Source: Taibaiella koreensis
GTDB taxonomy: Bacteria; Bacteroidota; Bacteroidia; Chitinophagales; Chitinophagaceae
Assembly (NCBI RefSeq): GCF_003545715.1
Contig: NZ_QVNU01000010.1
Span: 99,982-163,981 of the forward strand
Reading direction: 5' to 3'
DNA length: 64,000 nucleotides
In this document: in pieces, positions 57,701 through 64,000 of the stretch
Numbering within the stretch: the first letter of the stretch is position 1
How the letters are laid out: every line of letters begins with the position of its first letter
Program-made: the position numbers and the translations under genes
Notes under the pieces: generated by a model
The model's database searches: none
Told to the model about the DNA's origin: nothing
Seen by the model: the letters and a program-made list of their open reading frames with translations, nothing else

Positions 57701-59189
57701 GATGCTGCAAAGCGTGATCAGCACGCTGACCAACGGGTCGGGAGGCCTTCCCGGCGAAAGCCACAATACCAAATTGGTGAACCAGCTCTTTACCCAAAGC
57801 AATTTCAGCGCGCTGGAACAGCTGACACAGGCGCAGGGCATCGATCCTGCGCGGCCGCAGGCTTACCTTACCTATGCCTTGTTTGATGAAAGCATGAAGC
57901 TGGTCGCGGAATTTGCCGGCGCTTACCAGGTCAACGGCAATGGCGGCTGGGCAAGCATCGGTAGCAATGGCGCGCGGGTGATCCCCACCAACGGTTATTT
58001 AGCCGTATATTTGAACAGCCGCTGGCGCGATCTCCATTGCAATCCCTGCAGCAATATATTCTTTGATAAGCTGAACGTAGAAGTAAGCAAGGGCAACCTG
58101 CTGGAGGAGAGCCATTACTATCCGCATGGCCTGCCCATCAAGCCGCTGAGCAGCGTGCAGGCGCCTTCGGGAGGATACAGGGACAACCGGCGCAAGTACC
58201 AGAGCAACGAGTATATCCAGGACCTGGGTCTGAACTGGATGAGTTTTGGCGCGCGGCAATACGACCCGCAGATCGGGCGGTTCCTGAGCGTGGATCCCCT
58301 GGCCGATGCGCAGGGCCAACAGGTCTTCTCGCCCTATGCCGCCATGGGCAATGCACCCGAGAGCATGGTCGATCCCAATGGCATGGCCTTCGGTCCGCAA
58401 TACCAGGATCGCGCCATGTGGGATTTCAATCCCTGGCAACGGGTAAGCGCCGTGAATACCTTTGCCAATAGCTCACTGGAGTGGATAGAAGCCGCCTGGG
58501 GTGACTATAGCAACGGGTTGGATATGGGTAGCAGTGGGCGCGTAACGGAATATTATTACGAGGCAGCGCAACGAAAATGGAGCGAATTTGTAACCGCGAA
58601 TAGCGGTGGTAGCGGCGCGAGTGCATCGGCGAGTACGAATGATGTGGGAAATAACAAGAACGACGGAGATGGCGTTTCACAAGAATCAAATACTCAATCT
58701 CCCCCAAGTAACGTTCAGTCCAAGGGCAAAAAGGCACTTAAAATTGCCGGGTCTTTTGTAGCCACTGATCCTAAGAAAACTACTTTAGGTAAGATATTGC
58801 AGGTAGCCAGCCGCTTCACCTGGGAATTGCCACAGCAGTTGATAGGCGTACTTACAGCAGAGGTGACAAATCTATTTGGTGGAATTGAAAGTGCAGAAAA
58901 TAAGAATGGGGCGTTGGTACTTGGGAATAAATGGATGCCAAGAGGCGCTGGATTTACTTTGGGTAACATTTTGACAGTTGGAGAGGGTAGTAGGGAAAGC
59001 GTGATTTCTCACGAATATGGTCATTATATTCAAAGCCGGCGATTCGGAATAGGATATCTAATAGCGTTTGCATTGCCAAGTGTGGTGAGAGCTGAATTAT
59101 GGAGTATTGGAATATTAAAAGGAGACTATAACAACTTTTATACCGAAAGCAATGCCACGCAATTAGGATACAAATATTGGAAACCTTAA
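54741..59189 (+). CDS. DUF6443/RHS-core polymorphic toxin with HEYGH metallopeptidase-like C-terminus
   Basis: 1482 residues. Signal-like N-terminus, DUF6443-type region, then YD repeats (YIYDDMGRLRLVAPPKAVEQ, GTYTYDELGRLQRKVLG, YDLSGMLRRADYNLRVV). The RHS-associated core reads FGARQYDPQIGRFLSVDPLA and then PESMVDPNGMAFG near residue 1215. After the core the sequence switches to a variable ~270-residue end that becomes AT-rich from about base 58600. It contains GFTLGNILTVGEGSRESVIS followed by HEYGHYIQSR, with His1424 and His1428 as candidate zinc ligands and Glu1425 catalytic. I infer a zinc-protease-like effector domain; a third ligand is not identified. Start chosen at the ATG 29 bases after the previous stop. 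Confidence 0.88.
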   Translation: MQTFLLRYIRVMLLTLCLTAPVLRGRAQTVNKPQTGQTSPAGTVSSTLPDPPPAITVNTSDLYNYVRSFTPRVPIDDPAQLTTATAPAQAQVSTLYKDGFNRSMQAVQHHIVPGKSLVAPSDTRFRTEETGYLPYVVNGSGFRANAYNEQQQYYNGLYPGEGPTAYSRLRSNTQAGKRNQMSYAPGKSQVGQGRATETDQFFNIANQVINWSVDQSGNPVNNGYYAAGTLFVEQTKQPDFNASDVILPPVSRIYKDRNGRVILEEKADSAATGYFYRSTYYIYDDMGRLRLVAPPKAVEQAQLNSWTLNNTIRDQYCFQYRYDGKGRKVEQKIPGKGWEYFVYDKRDRVVMSQDANLIGAGQWRFVLYDIMDRPLCSGIYQPSGPESRTLLQSVIDNQVSYTEPYLFYYINSYQLYQVYPGYIEACTPLVYTYYDNYENADGNGDLWSTYDSELQFTEQQNIAGSETPQRSNRTMGLPTGSRVKILPSPSAETNLTGAWRHTALFYDDKGRPIYSASRDLDENKYIAHASYSGSQYSFSGQVLNTKQVLINNKYNDGYPRHSEVSRNEYDANTGRLDKTWRRVDNATAWTLTGTYTYDELGRLQRKVLGNNGETQDFGYNIRGQLTGINGVYAETGNKQGQNITFGESLKYDYGFDQLRYDGKIAGMIWRGSGPNTHAYGYDYDLSGMLRRADYNLRVVGGWSHNDLDFSVSNLYYDKNGNIKSMTQRGVDPANGPVDMDILSYSYTNGNRLDAVKDNGVPDFGAGDFQDGHTGAGDYSYDGNGNLTLDQNKGIGNVTYNHFNKPVTILLPGGKQIEYSYDAAGAKVQELVIVPGQALKRTDYISNFVYQNDSLQYALTADGRTAFNYTTANPIKEEYFVKDHLGNVRSSIDITTYSIRQYLATYEVASANLEGLLFDKVGEIRDEKPGSTDPEDNKAGRLNASEAGRETGTSLLVKVMAGDQVDMNVNNYYESYDSKNDKPLRPEEMLQSVISTLTNGSGGLPGESHNTKLVNQLFTQSNFSALEQLTQAQGIDPARPQAYLTYALFDESMKLVAEFAGAYQVNGNGGWASIGSNGARVIPTNGYLAVYLNSRWRDLHCNPCSNIFFDKLNVEVSKGNLLEESHYYPHGLPIKPLSSVQAPSGGYRDNRRKYQSNEYIQDLGLNWMSFGARQYDPQIGRFLSVDPLADAQGQQVFSPYAAMGNAPESMVDPNGMAFGPQYQDRAMWDFNPWQRVSAVNTFANSSLEWIEAAWGDYSNGLDMGSSGRVTEYYYEAAQRKWSEFVTANSGGSGASASASTNDVGNNKNDGDGVSQESNTQSPPSNVQSKGKKALKIAGSFVATDPKKTTLGKILQVASRFTWELPQQLIGVLTAEVTNLFGGIESAENKNGALVLGNKWMPRGAGFTLGNILTVGEGSRESVISHEYGHYIQSRRFGIGYLIAFALPSVVRAELWSIGILKGDYNNFYTESNATQLGYKYWKP

Positions 59190-59199
59190 ATTGATTATC

Positions 59200-59607
59200 A
59201 TGAAACAATTACTCTTACTTTTCTTATTGTCTTTCATTGTTAGTGGATGTGAGCCATCGTACAGAATATATGTCTGCAACAATACATCCTCTGATGTATA
59301 TATTAAAACACATCCCGAAATCGAATCGTTGTATTCAACATCTAATTCATATATAGATGCAATTCGTCGTTATAAAGTTGGACAAGCTGGCAAGTATGGA
59401 GTTTATCGATTAGGCTCTAACGATACGCTTATGCTGGACGGGAACATTGGTTCTCCAACAATAAAAGAAATTCCATTTGACTACATATCATTAATTAGCA
59501 ACAATGACACAGTGATATTAGATAACAAAGTGGAGATATTCAAACAGATTAAAGGCACAGTCAAGAAAGGCAGGAGTGGAAATTACTATATAAATGTGGG
59601 GAAATAA
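59200..59607 (+). CDS. lipoprotein, candidate immunity protein for the RHS toxin
   Basis: 135 residues from the ATG at 59200 (a TTG three codons earlier is less likely). MKQLLLLFLLSFIVSGC is a lipoprotein signal with lipobox VSGC, so the mature protein should be anchored in a membrane. The body is mixed alpha/beta with YGVYRLGSNDTLMLDGNIGS; no family recognised. It starts 10 bases after the RHS toxin stop, shares its AT-rich composition, and is placed where immunity genes sit. A membrane-anchored inhibitor would fit an effector acting outside the cytoplasm. The role is inferred. Confidence 0.65.
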   Translation: MKQLLLLFLLSFIVSGCEPSYRIYVCNNTSSDVYIKTHPEIESLYSTSNSYIDAIRRYKVGQAGKYGVYRLGSNDTLMLDGNIGSPTIKEIPFDYISLISNNDTVILDNKVEIFKQIKGTVKKGRSGNYYINVGK

Positions 59608-59777
59608 GAGATTCGATTAACAATAATATTGTTAATAAGGCAAACTCCCTTTTGGTTTTCGCAGCGTTTCCTAAAAGGAGAACTGCGAATGGTGGCGAAC
59701 TTCCCCCCTTTCACAACATCTTTTAGACAGGGAACGTTGTGTCAGGCCTTATCTCATTAAAACCAATCAGACGTTAA

Positions 59778-60014
59778 TGTGCTGCTACTGTTCTACAGGC
59801 GGTGCAAATGGACTCCACTAATCGTACGAAATCTCTCTTTGTTGTTATGACATTAACTAACGGTGGAGCGCATTCAGTTTTAGTAATTGGTTATAATACA
59901 GGATCTGGCGATGTAATATATATGGACCCTATGCTTGGCGCAACTAATCGTGGATCTGCTGCATCTTTTCTTAAAGGATATGAAATTCCATTGAAACGTA
60001 ATGTAAAATCTTAA
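59778..60014 (+). pseudogene. truncated papain-like/C39-like cysteine peptidase fragment
   Basis: An open stretch right after a TAA at 59775-59777 reads CAATVLQAV and, 40 residues on, GGAHSVLVIGYNTGSGDVIY followed by MDPMLG. The spacing and context (a Cys in a CAA-like helix start; a His in GAHSVLVIGY; an Asp after a short strand) are those of papain-like or C39 cysteine peptidases and related toxin domains. The gene lacks its 5' part; the GTG at 59802 is not a credible start because it excludes the Cys. A decayed relative in the toxin trail. Confidence 0.45.
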
Positions 60015-60019
60015 CCATA

Positions 60020-60561
60020 ATGAAATATTTAATTTCTATTACTGCATTTTGGCTTTATATAAGTCTAACAACTTTTTTGTTTGCTCAAAGTGATTCTGTG
60101 TCAAATAGTCTTTTTATCAACTCAGGAGGTAGGGCAAAGCCTTATATTTTCTTGATGGCAAACAACTTGAATGTGATTTGTCAAAAGTATCTCCCGATGA
60201 CGTGGGTGCAATTTTTGCAGAAGGTGATTCGTCTTATGTTAGAAGAGTTTATACAAACGGACAGGATACATCCTTAATATATCATTATTTTGGTAAAGAA
60301 CGAAACAGAGGTATACTCTTCATCTTTACTCGAAATAAAGCTTTAAAGATAAAACTAAATGAGTTCAAAATGTACCTGGCAAAGAGGAAGAAGGGACAAA
60401 AGGCTCTTTTCAAAGTAGATGATCAACCCTTATCAACCATTTACAATAGCACTAATAAAATTTCAAGTATTCGGAGAGTAGAAAATTTCCCTCTGGTCTA
60501 TTGGGAAACAGGAAGGAAGGATATATTTGTTCTTTTTATTATTAAAACCAGAAGTGAGTAA
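60020..60561 (+). pseudogene. secreted protein gene with a frameshift
   Basis: An ATG at 60020 starts a signal peptide (MKYLISITAFWLYISLTTFL, then FAQ), then SGGRAKPYIFL. The frame then loses sense, while the next frame continues with LDGKQLECDLSKVSPDDVGA to a stop at 60559-60561. One missing base near 60155 would restore a ~180-residue secreted protein. The two ORFs at 60020-60277 and 60178-60561 are therefore one broken gene. It might also be a sequencing error. Family not recognised. Confidence 0.6.
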
Positions 60562-60626
60562 TGCAATGACGGTTGTATTAATTTCTAATAAATTCACTTC
60601 GTATCTCCCGCTAGGATGGATGATCG

Positions 60627-61211
60627 ATGTTAATAAATAGAAATAGGTGCATGAAAGTTTTTATTAAACACTATCGAAGATTGCTTCCGTATAAGAAGGG
60701 CGAGTATATCTCCTATCTGGAACATGGCTCTGGGCCAGATGAACAATGGTACGGAATCTCGATTCAAAGCGGAGGTCATAACAACAAGTCTGATTTTTTG
60801 ATTCAGTTTTGCGTCGCTGTTTTTGAGAAATTGATTCGTTGTTATGATAATGGTGCAAGTTGGATCATAAGCCATGACGACAAAGACATGCCTTGGTTTT
60901 ATAATAATGCAAAAAAAGATACACTGGTTGACTTGTGGAAACTATTTCGTGAATACAATACCCCACCAGATTTTAGAGGAGGGATTCGTTTGAGCACAGA
61001 CATCATTCTTAAAAATTTATTAGATGATCTCGTAGCATATCCATTTATTCTATCCTATAAGAATTTGGATGTATCAAATAGCAAAGTTCCATTCATTATC
61101 AAGATAAGCGATCATTTGTGCATTGATGTGCTTGCTACTGACATTAAAATAATTAAAGAAATACAAGGTATGAAGTTTTCCTATTCTTGTCAGACAATAC
61201 TTTATCGGTAG
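60627..61211 (+). CDS. hypothetical protein in the toxin trail, candidate immunity protein
   Basis: 194 residues (ATG at 60627; another at 60651 gives 186). No signal peptide. Mixed alpha/beta with GEYISYLEHGSGPDEQWYGI, LIQFCVAVFEKLIRCYDNGA and TPPDFRGGIRLSTDIILKNL. Family not recognised. It is AT-rich like its neighbours, and its position downstream of an RHS toxin suggests an orphan immunity or cassette gene. Confidence 0.6.
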   Translation: MLINRNRCMKVFIKHYRRLLPYKKGEYISYLEHGSGPDEQWYGISIQSGGHNNKSDFLIQFCVAVFEKLIRCYDNGASWIISHDDKDMPWFYNNAKKDTLVDLWKLFREYNTPPDFRGGIRLSTDIILKNLLDDLVAYPFILSYKNLDVSNSKVPFIIKISDHLCIDVLATDIKIIKEIQGMKFSYSCQTILYR

Positions 61212-61325
61212 CGACGTCGAGAGCCATGTTCGCTATCTTCCATGGGTTATGGAGATAGTTCCGTTAGTTTGTCTTACACCATCCATTTATTTCCTTTAAT
61301 AGAAACGGATTTATTCATATAGCCA

Positions 61326-61805
61326 ATGAAAAGCGCATTATACAACGCAATCCGGTCAATAAGCCTTAATGAATTCGAAGCGGCAGATAAGAAGGAATTA
61401 CTGAGTATCTTTATCCATACCGATAACGCTTTGTTACGGAACCATATTGCTTTTATTTTTTCCGATTTGAATTACACCGAATCGATCCCACATATTATTC
61501 AAAAGATAAAGGAAAGGGCGCTTTATAATGCCAATGGCTCGCTGGTTTTTGCATTGGAGAATATGGACACTTTGCCCTATTTCCTTGAGATAATAGAGAT
61601 TGTCTGCGAGCAAGGATATGAGGCGAGGCTAGCTGCGTTAGAAATTATCCAAAAAGATTTGGGCTCCATTTCTGACACTGTCAGGGAAGAAGTCAGAAGT
61701 GTAATCAACAAACATATGAAAATGGAAATAAAACAAGAATCGGAGGTAAAAGAAAATAGTAAACTTCATTTTATGGAAGAAGTCAAAACAATGCTGGACA
61801 ATTGA
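61326..61805 (+). CDS. small helical protein with HEAT-like repeats
   Basis: 159 residues, all-helical in appearance with paired helices (DKKELLSIFIHTDNALLRNH, YTESIPHIIQKIKERALYNA, TLPYFLEIIEIVCEQGYEAR), as in short HEAT-repeat proteins. No signal peptide. HEAT-like proteins are a known class among polymorphic-toxin immunity proteins, which fits the position, but this is inference. Followed 117 bases later by a secreted-protein gene on the same strand. Confidence 0.6.
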   Translation: MKSALYNAIRSISLNEFEAADKKELLSIFIHTDNALLRNHIAFIFSDLNYTESIPHIIQKIKERALYNANGSLVFALENMDTLPYFLEIIEIVCEQGYEARLAALEIIQKDLGSISDTVREEVRSVINKHMKMEIKQESEVKENSKLHFMEEVKTMLDN

Positions 61806-61921
61806 ATAAATGGCTGAGCGATATTTTGCGTGGGATAGAATATTCTTTAAGCGATTTTGGGGCGAACCTTTGTATGTACAATTTTTCTTGTTCAATATCT
61901 AATTTGAGAAACCCAGTACTG

Positions 61922-62470
61922 ATGAAGACGAAATTCTTATTCCTGGCTTTTTATTTTATGCCCTTTATTTTATTTGCTCAAGCCAGGCAAAATGTAACAG
62001 ATAGCAATTCAATTGTTTCCTTTGGAGATATGGTATACGTTGATGAAGTTAACGGGATGAATGTTTTTGCCAACGATACGTTATATCACTACATCGGAGC
62101 TGGGATTGATAGACATAAAGAGACGATTGATCTTGATGACAGAAGATATCCAACCATTTATATGACCAACAAAGACGGTTCCGAATTTCTTGAGATTTGG
62201 GGTGCGCCTGATATCCTATTCAGGCAGTTTTATACTATTGGGTATACTCAAAATAAAAAATGCGCTTATTGCGGAACCAACATAGGACCTTCCGACTTTA
62301 GAAATTTTTATGTAAATAAAGAAATTAGATTAGGCGATGATCTCAAAAGCGTATGGGCCAAAGTTCATCTTAATTTTTATCGTAGGTTTAAGTTTAGCGG
62401 CGTTGATTATTTTTATTTTGAGCAAGGGGTGAAACACGAACTACCTTTTATGCCTGAAAGACTTTTTTAG
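61922..62470 (+). CDS. secreted hypothetical protein
   Basis: 182 residues from the ATG at 61922; the frame from 61802 lacks a start, and the signal MKTKFLFLAFYFMPFILFAQ fixes the true one. The mature part has SIVSFGDMVYVDEVNGMNVF and a pair of Cys in KKCAYCGTNIGPSDF that could form a disulfide or a zinc knuckle. Family not recognised. AT-rich, last gene of the toxin trail before the IS region. Confidence 0.6.
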   Translation: MKTKFLFLAFYFMPFILFAQARQNVTDSNSIVSFGDMVYVDEVNGMNVFANDTLYHYIGAGIDRHKETIDLDDRRYPTIYMTNKDGSEFLEIWGAPDILFRQFYTIGYTQNKKCAYCGTNIGPSDFRNFYVNKEIRLGDDLKSVWAKVHLNFYRRFKFSGVDYFYFEQGVKHELPFMPERLF

Positions 62471-62611
62471 GCATTCCCTTACTTAGAACATAATATAACT
62501 TTCCATGAAAGTTTATGAAAATTCAGCGATGGAAATCTATACTTTTCTAAGAATTTCTAAATCGAATTAATACGCCAATTATTTTAAAGAAAAAATTTTT
62601 TGTTTGAATTA

Positions 62612-62643
62612 TTTGGTGTAAATAGGCAAAAATGCTATCTTTG
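62612..62643 (+). promoter_or_regulatory. consensus-type Bacteroidota promoter
   Basis: TTTG at 62612-62615, 20-base spacer, TATCTTTG at 62636-62643. The -7 box overlaps the first codons of the frame at 62632, so the real translation start must lie downstream. Confidence 0.7.
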
Positions 62644-63135
62644 CAATTCACCATTCTTCCCAAATTGATAGCACATCTACTACCATCACTTTATAGTGAG
62701 TACTGTGACCTTTCTCTCAAATTACAGAAGTTATCTGAATTAATTAATGCCTATGGCGGCATTCTTCCTTCTGTAAATAAAAGTCAAGATGATCATACGA
62801 TCAAGGCTAAAGAAGATATCCCGGAATTTGTTCCAGTAATGAAGCCAGAAGCAGTACATCATTTCGAACATCGCCATCTAAACCTAACTCCGGTAGCAAC
62901 TATTTATCCCAAAGATGGTTCTTGGCGAGCAAAGATGTTATATTGTCTTCGCCATTTTTCAAAACCTGTTACAGCTGTAGAGGTTGCTAATTATATTCTC
63001 ACATTAGAAGAATCCCACAGCGAAAAAACCATCTATGAAAGGACAACTGACTATCTGTGTAAGTTAGATAAAGAAAGAAGAGTTGTGTCTGATCGCTCTG
63101 ATCGTCCTTTCAAGTATTCTCTGCCTGCCTCTTAA
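62632..63135 (+). CDS. hypothetical protein with winged-helix-like C-terminus
   Basis: Up to 167 residues. The ATG at 62632 lies inside the -12 region of a strong promoter, so translation probably begins further in (for example a TTG near 62665, or a later codon). The C-terminal ~80 residues (WRAKMLYCLRHFSKPVTAVE, then VANYIL, KTIYERTTDYLCKLDKERRV) resemble a winged-helix fold. It may be a small DNA-binding protein. It directly precedes the IS1595-type transposase and could belong to that mobile unit or be a host gene. Confidence 0.5.
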   Translation: MLSLQFTILPKLIAHLLPSLYSEYCDLSLKLQKLSELINAYGGILPSVNKSQDDHTIKAKEDIPEFVPVMKPEAVHHFEHRHLNLTPVATIYPKDGSWRAKMLYCLRHFSKPVTAVEVANYILTLEESHSEKTIYERTTDYLCKLDKERRVVSDRSDRPFKYSLPAS

Positions 63136-63227
63136 TTATACCCCAGTATCTGTAGCACAATTAATGTAGCATTACCAAATAGGTAAAGCTGTGTCTCCCT
63201 ATTCCATTTTTCACCTTTCATTCGCCT

Positions 63228-63700
63228 ATGACAACTACCTACATGTCGTATCAGGAATTCTGTGTCCAATATCCAGACGAGGATTCTCTTTTGAAGAAGA
63301 TTTTTGAGATGAGATATTCCTTCGGTGAATGTCCTAACTGTGGTCATAAAAAGCCATATCAAAAGATAAAAGGTCGTCGTGGTTTCCAATGTAGTAAGAG
63401 GGGCTGCCATAATCAAATATTCCCCCTATCGAAAACGCCACTTAGGGCAACGAAGTTAGATATCAGACTCTGGATATATGTCATTTACCAGTTCGTGAAT
63501 TCAAAGGCAGGATTGACAGCCCAATTTCTATCTCGTGACTTACAGGTCACACCTAAGACTGCCCTTAGGATGCTAACGGTGATCCGAATGAATCTACAAA
63601 ATAATCAGGAACCGTTGTCGGGTCTTGTGGAATGTGACGAGAGCTATTTTGGTTCACCAATACGTAACTTATCTAATAAAAAAAGACACGCTGAAAGCTT
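63228..63700 (+). pseudogene. IS1595-family transposase, 3' end lost
   Basis: The frame begins MTTTYMSYQEFCVQYPDEDS and has a zinc ribbon (CPNCGHKKPYQKIKGRRG, then CSKRGCHNQI) and the start of the DDE domain (LVECDESYFGS, first Asp). These are the N-terminal marks of the ISXO2/IS1595 transposases, normally about 300 residues. Coding breaks off near 63695-63715 where an IS3-type element begins; the remaining residues to the stop at 63722 belong to that element. Insertion has inactivated the gene. Confidence 0.8.
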
Positions 63701-64000
63701 CCCTATAAACCGTAGCACATAAAATTAGAGAATTGCTATCTTTAAAAAGGGAAGACAATATGAAAAAGAGCAAATTCACAGAGAGCCAGATTCTTGGCAT
63801 CCTCAAGGCCCAGGAAGGAGGGCAATCAGTAGCAGACATCTGCCGTGAGCATGGCATAAGTCAGCCAACATTTTACCAATGGAAAAGTAAGTATTCAGGC
63901 ATGGAGGTAGCTCAGCTTAAAAAGCTTAAGGAGCTTGAGGCAGAGCTATCGCAGTATAAGCGGATAGTTGCCGAGCAAACACTACAGATAACGGTCCTTA
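63701..64000 (+). mobile_element. IS3-family insertion sequence, left part
   Basis: Begins inside the IS1595 transposase gene and continues beyond the window. The exact left end is not resolved; CTATAAACCGTAGCACATAA near 63702-63721 is probably in its terminal region. It carries orfA at 63760. Confidence 0.7.
63760..64000 (+). CDS. IS3-family transposase OrfA (cut by window edge)
   Basis: 80 residues visible. MKKSKFTESQILGILKAQEG, then SVADICREHGISQPTFYQWK, is the helix-turn-helix of IS3 OrfA (Tnp_1 type). The following leucine-zipper-like coiled coil (LKKLKELEAELSQYKRIVAE) is also standard. OrfB, usually reached by a programmed frameshift, lies outside the window. The subgroup looks like the IS407-type, but that is not certain. 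Confidence 0.88.
   Translation, partial: MKKSKFTESQILGILKAQEGGQSVADICREHGISQPTFYQWKSKYSGMEVAQLKKLKELEAELSQYKRIVAEQTLQITVL

Overview
The window looks like a chromosomal segment of a Bacteroidota bacterium, most likely a Chitinophagaceae-type genome. The evidence is two SusD/RagB lipoproteins, several secreted proteins with type IX secretion (T9SS) type A or type B C-terminal signals, DUF6443/RHS proteins, AraC regulators of the Bacteroidota kind, TAnnTTTG -7 promoter boxes, and five small GG-leader peptides resembling Bacteroidota class I lanthipeptide-like natural-product precursors. No tRNA, rRNA or CRISPR array was seen.

Layout. 1-9,000 is an accessory mosaic. It holds a cut-off secreted gene, an AraC regulator, a frameshifted remnant, a 5'-truncated gliding-motility-type protein, a possible toxin tail followed by an AT-rich orphan gene, and four Cys-rich GG-leader peptides. 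9,200-25,400 carries an NADPH:quinone oxidoreductase, large surface proteins (a LecA-like lectin-domain protein, SBBP beta-propeller proteins with T9SS signals), a TPR histidine kinase with its response regulator, an SDR/AraC pair and two secreted proteins. 25,600-29,200 is a tandem duplication of a susD gene, including its terminator, without any susC. 29,300-37,300 holds small metabolic and hypothetical genes, an M28 peptidase, a 21-bp minisatellite between related palindromes, a fifth GG-leader peptide, a carbohydrate esterase and a TetR regulator with an obvious operator. 37,600-40,900 is a low-GC two-gene module ending in an 818-residue membrane-anchored repeat protein.

40,950-51,060 is ordinary stress and redox territory: AraC plus zinc alcohol dehydrogenase, SRPBCC, DUF3175, Crp/Fnr, SDRs, a siderophore-interacting flavoprotein and katG. 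Strong hairpins lie at the convergent gene ends. 51,250-62,500 is an RHS polymorphic-toxin locus. A good promoter drives an 1121-residue RHS-like surface protein and a 1482-residue DUF6443/RHS-core protein. The variable C-terminus of the second carries an HEYGH metallopeptidase-like motif, and a candidate immunity lipoprotein starts 10 bp downstream. An AT-rich trail of decayed and small orphan genes follows. The window ends in an IS1595-type transposase gene cut by an IS3-family element that runs off the edge.

The most interesting signals are the scattered GG-leader Cys-rich peptides with no modifying enzyme nearby, the RHS toxin/immunity array with its decayed relatives, the 273/818-residue module, the susC-less susD duplication and several dispersed palindromic repeats. 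All function calls come from reading motifs by eye; none was checked against a database.
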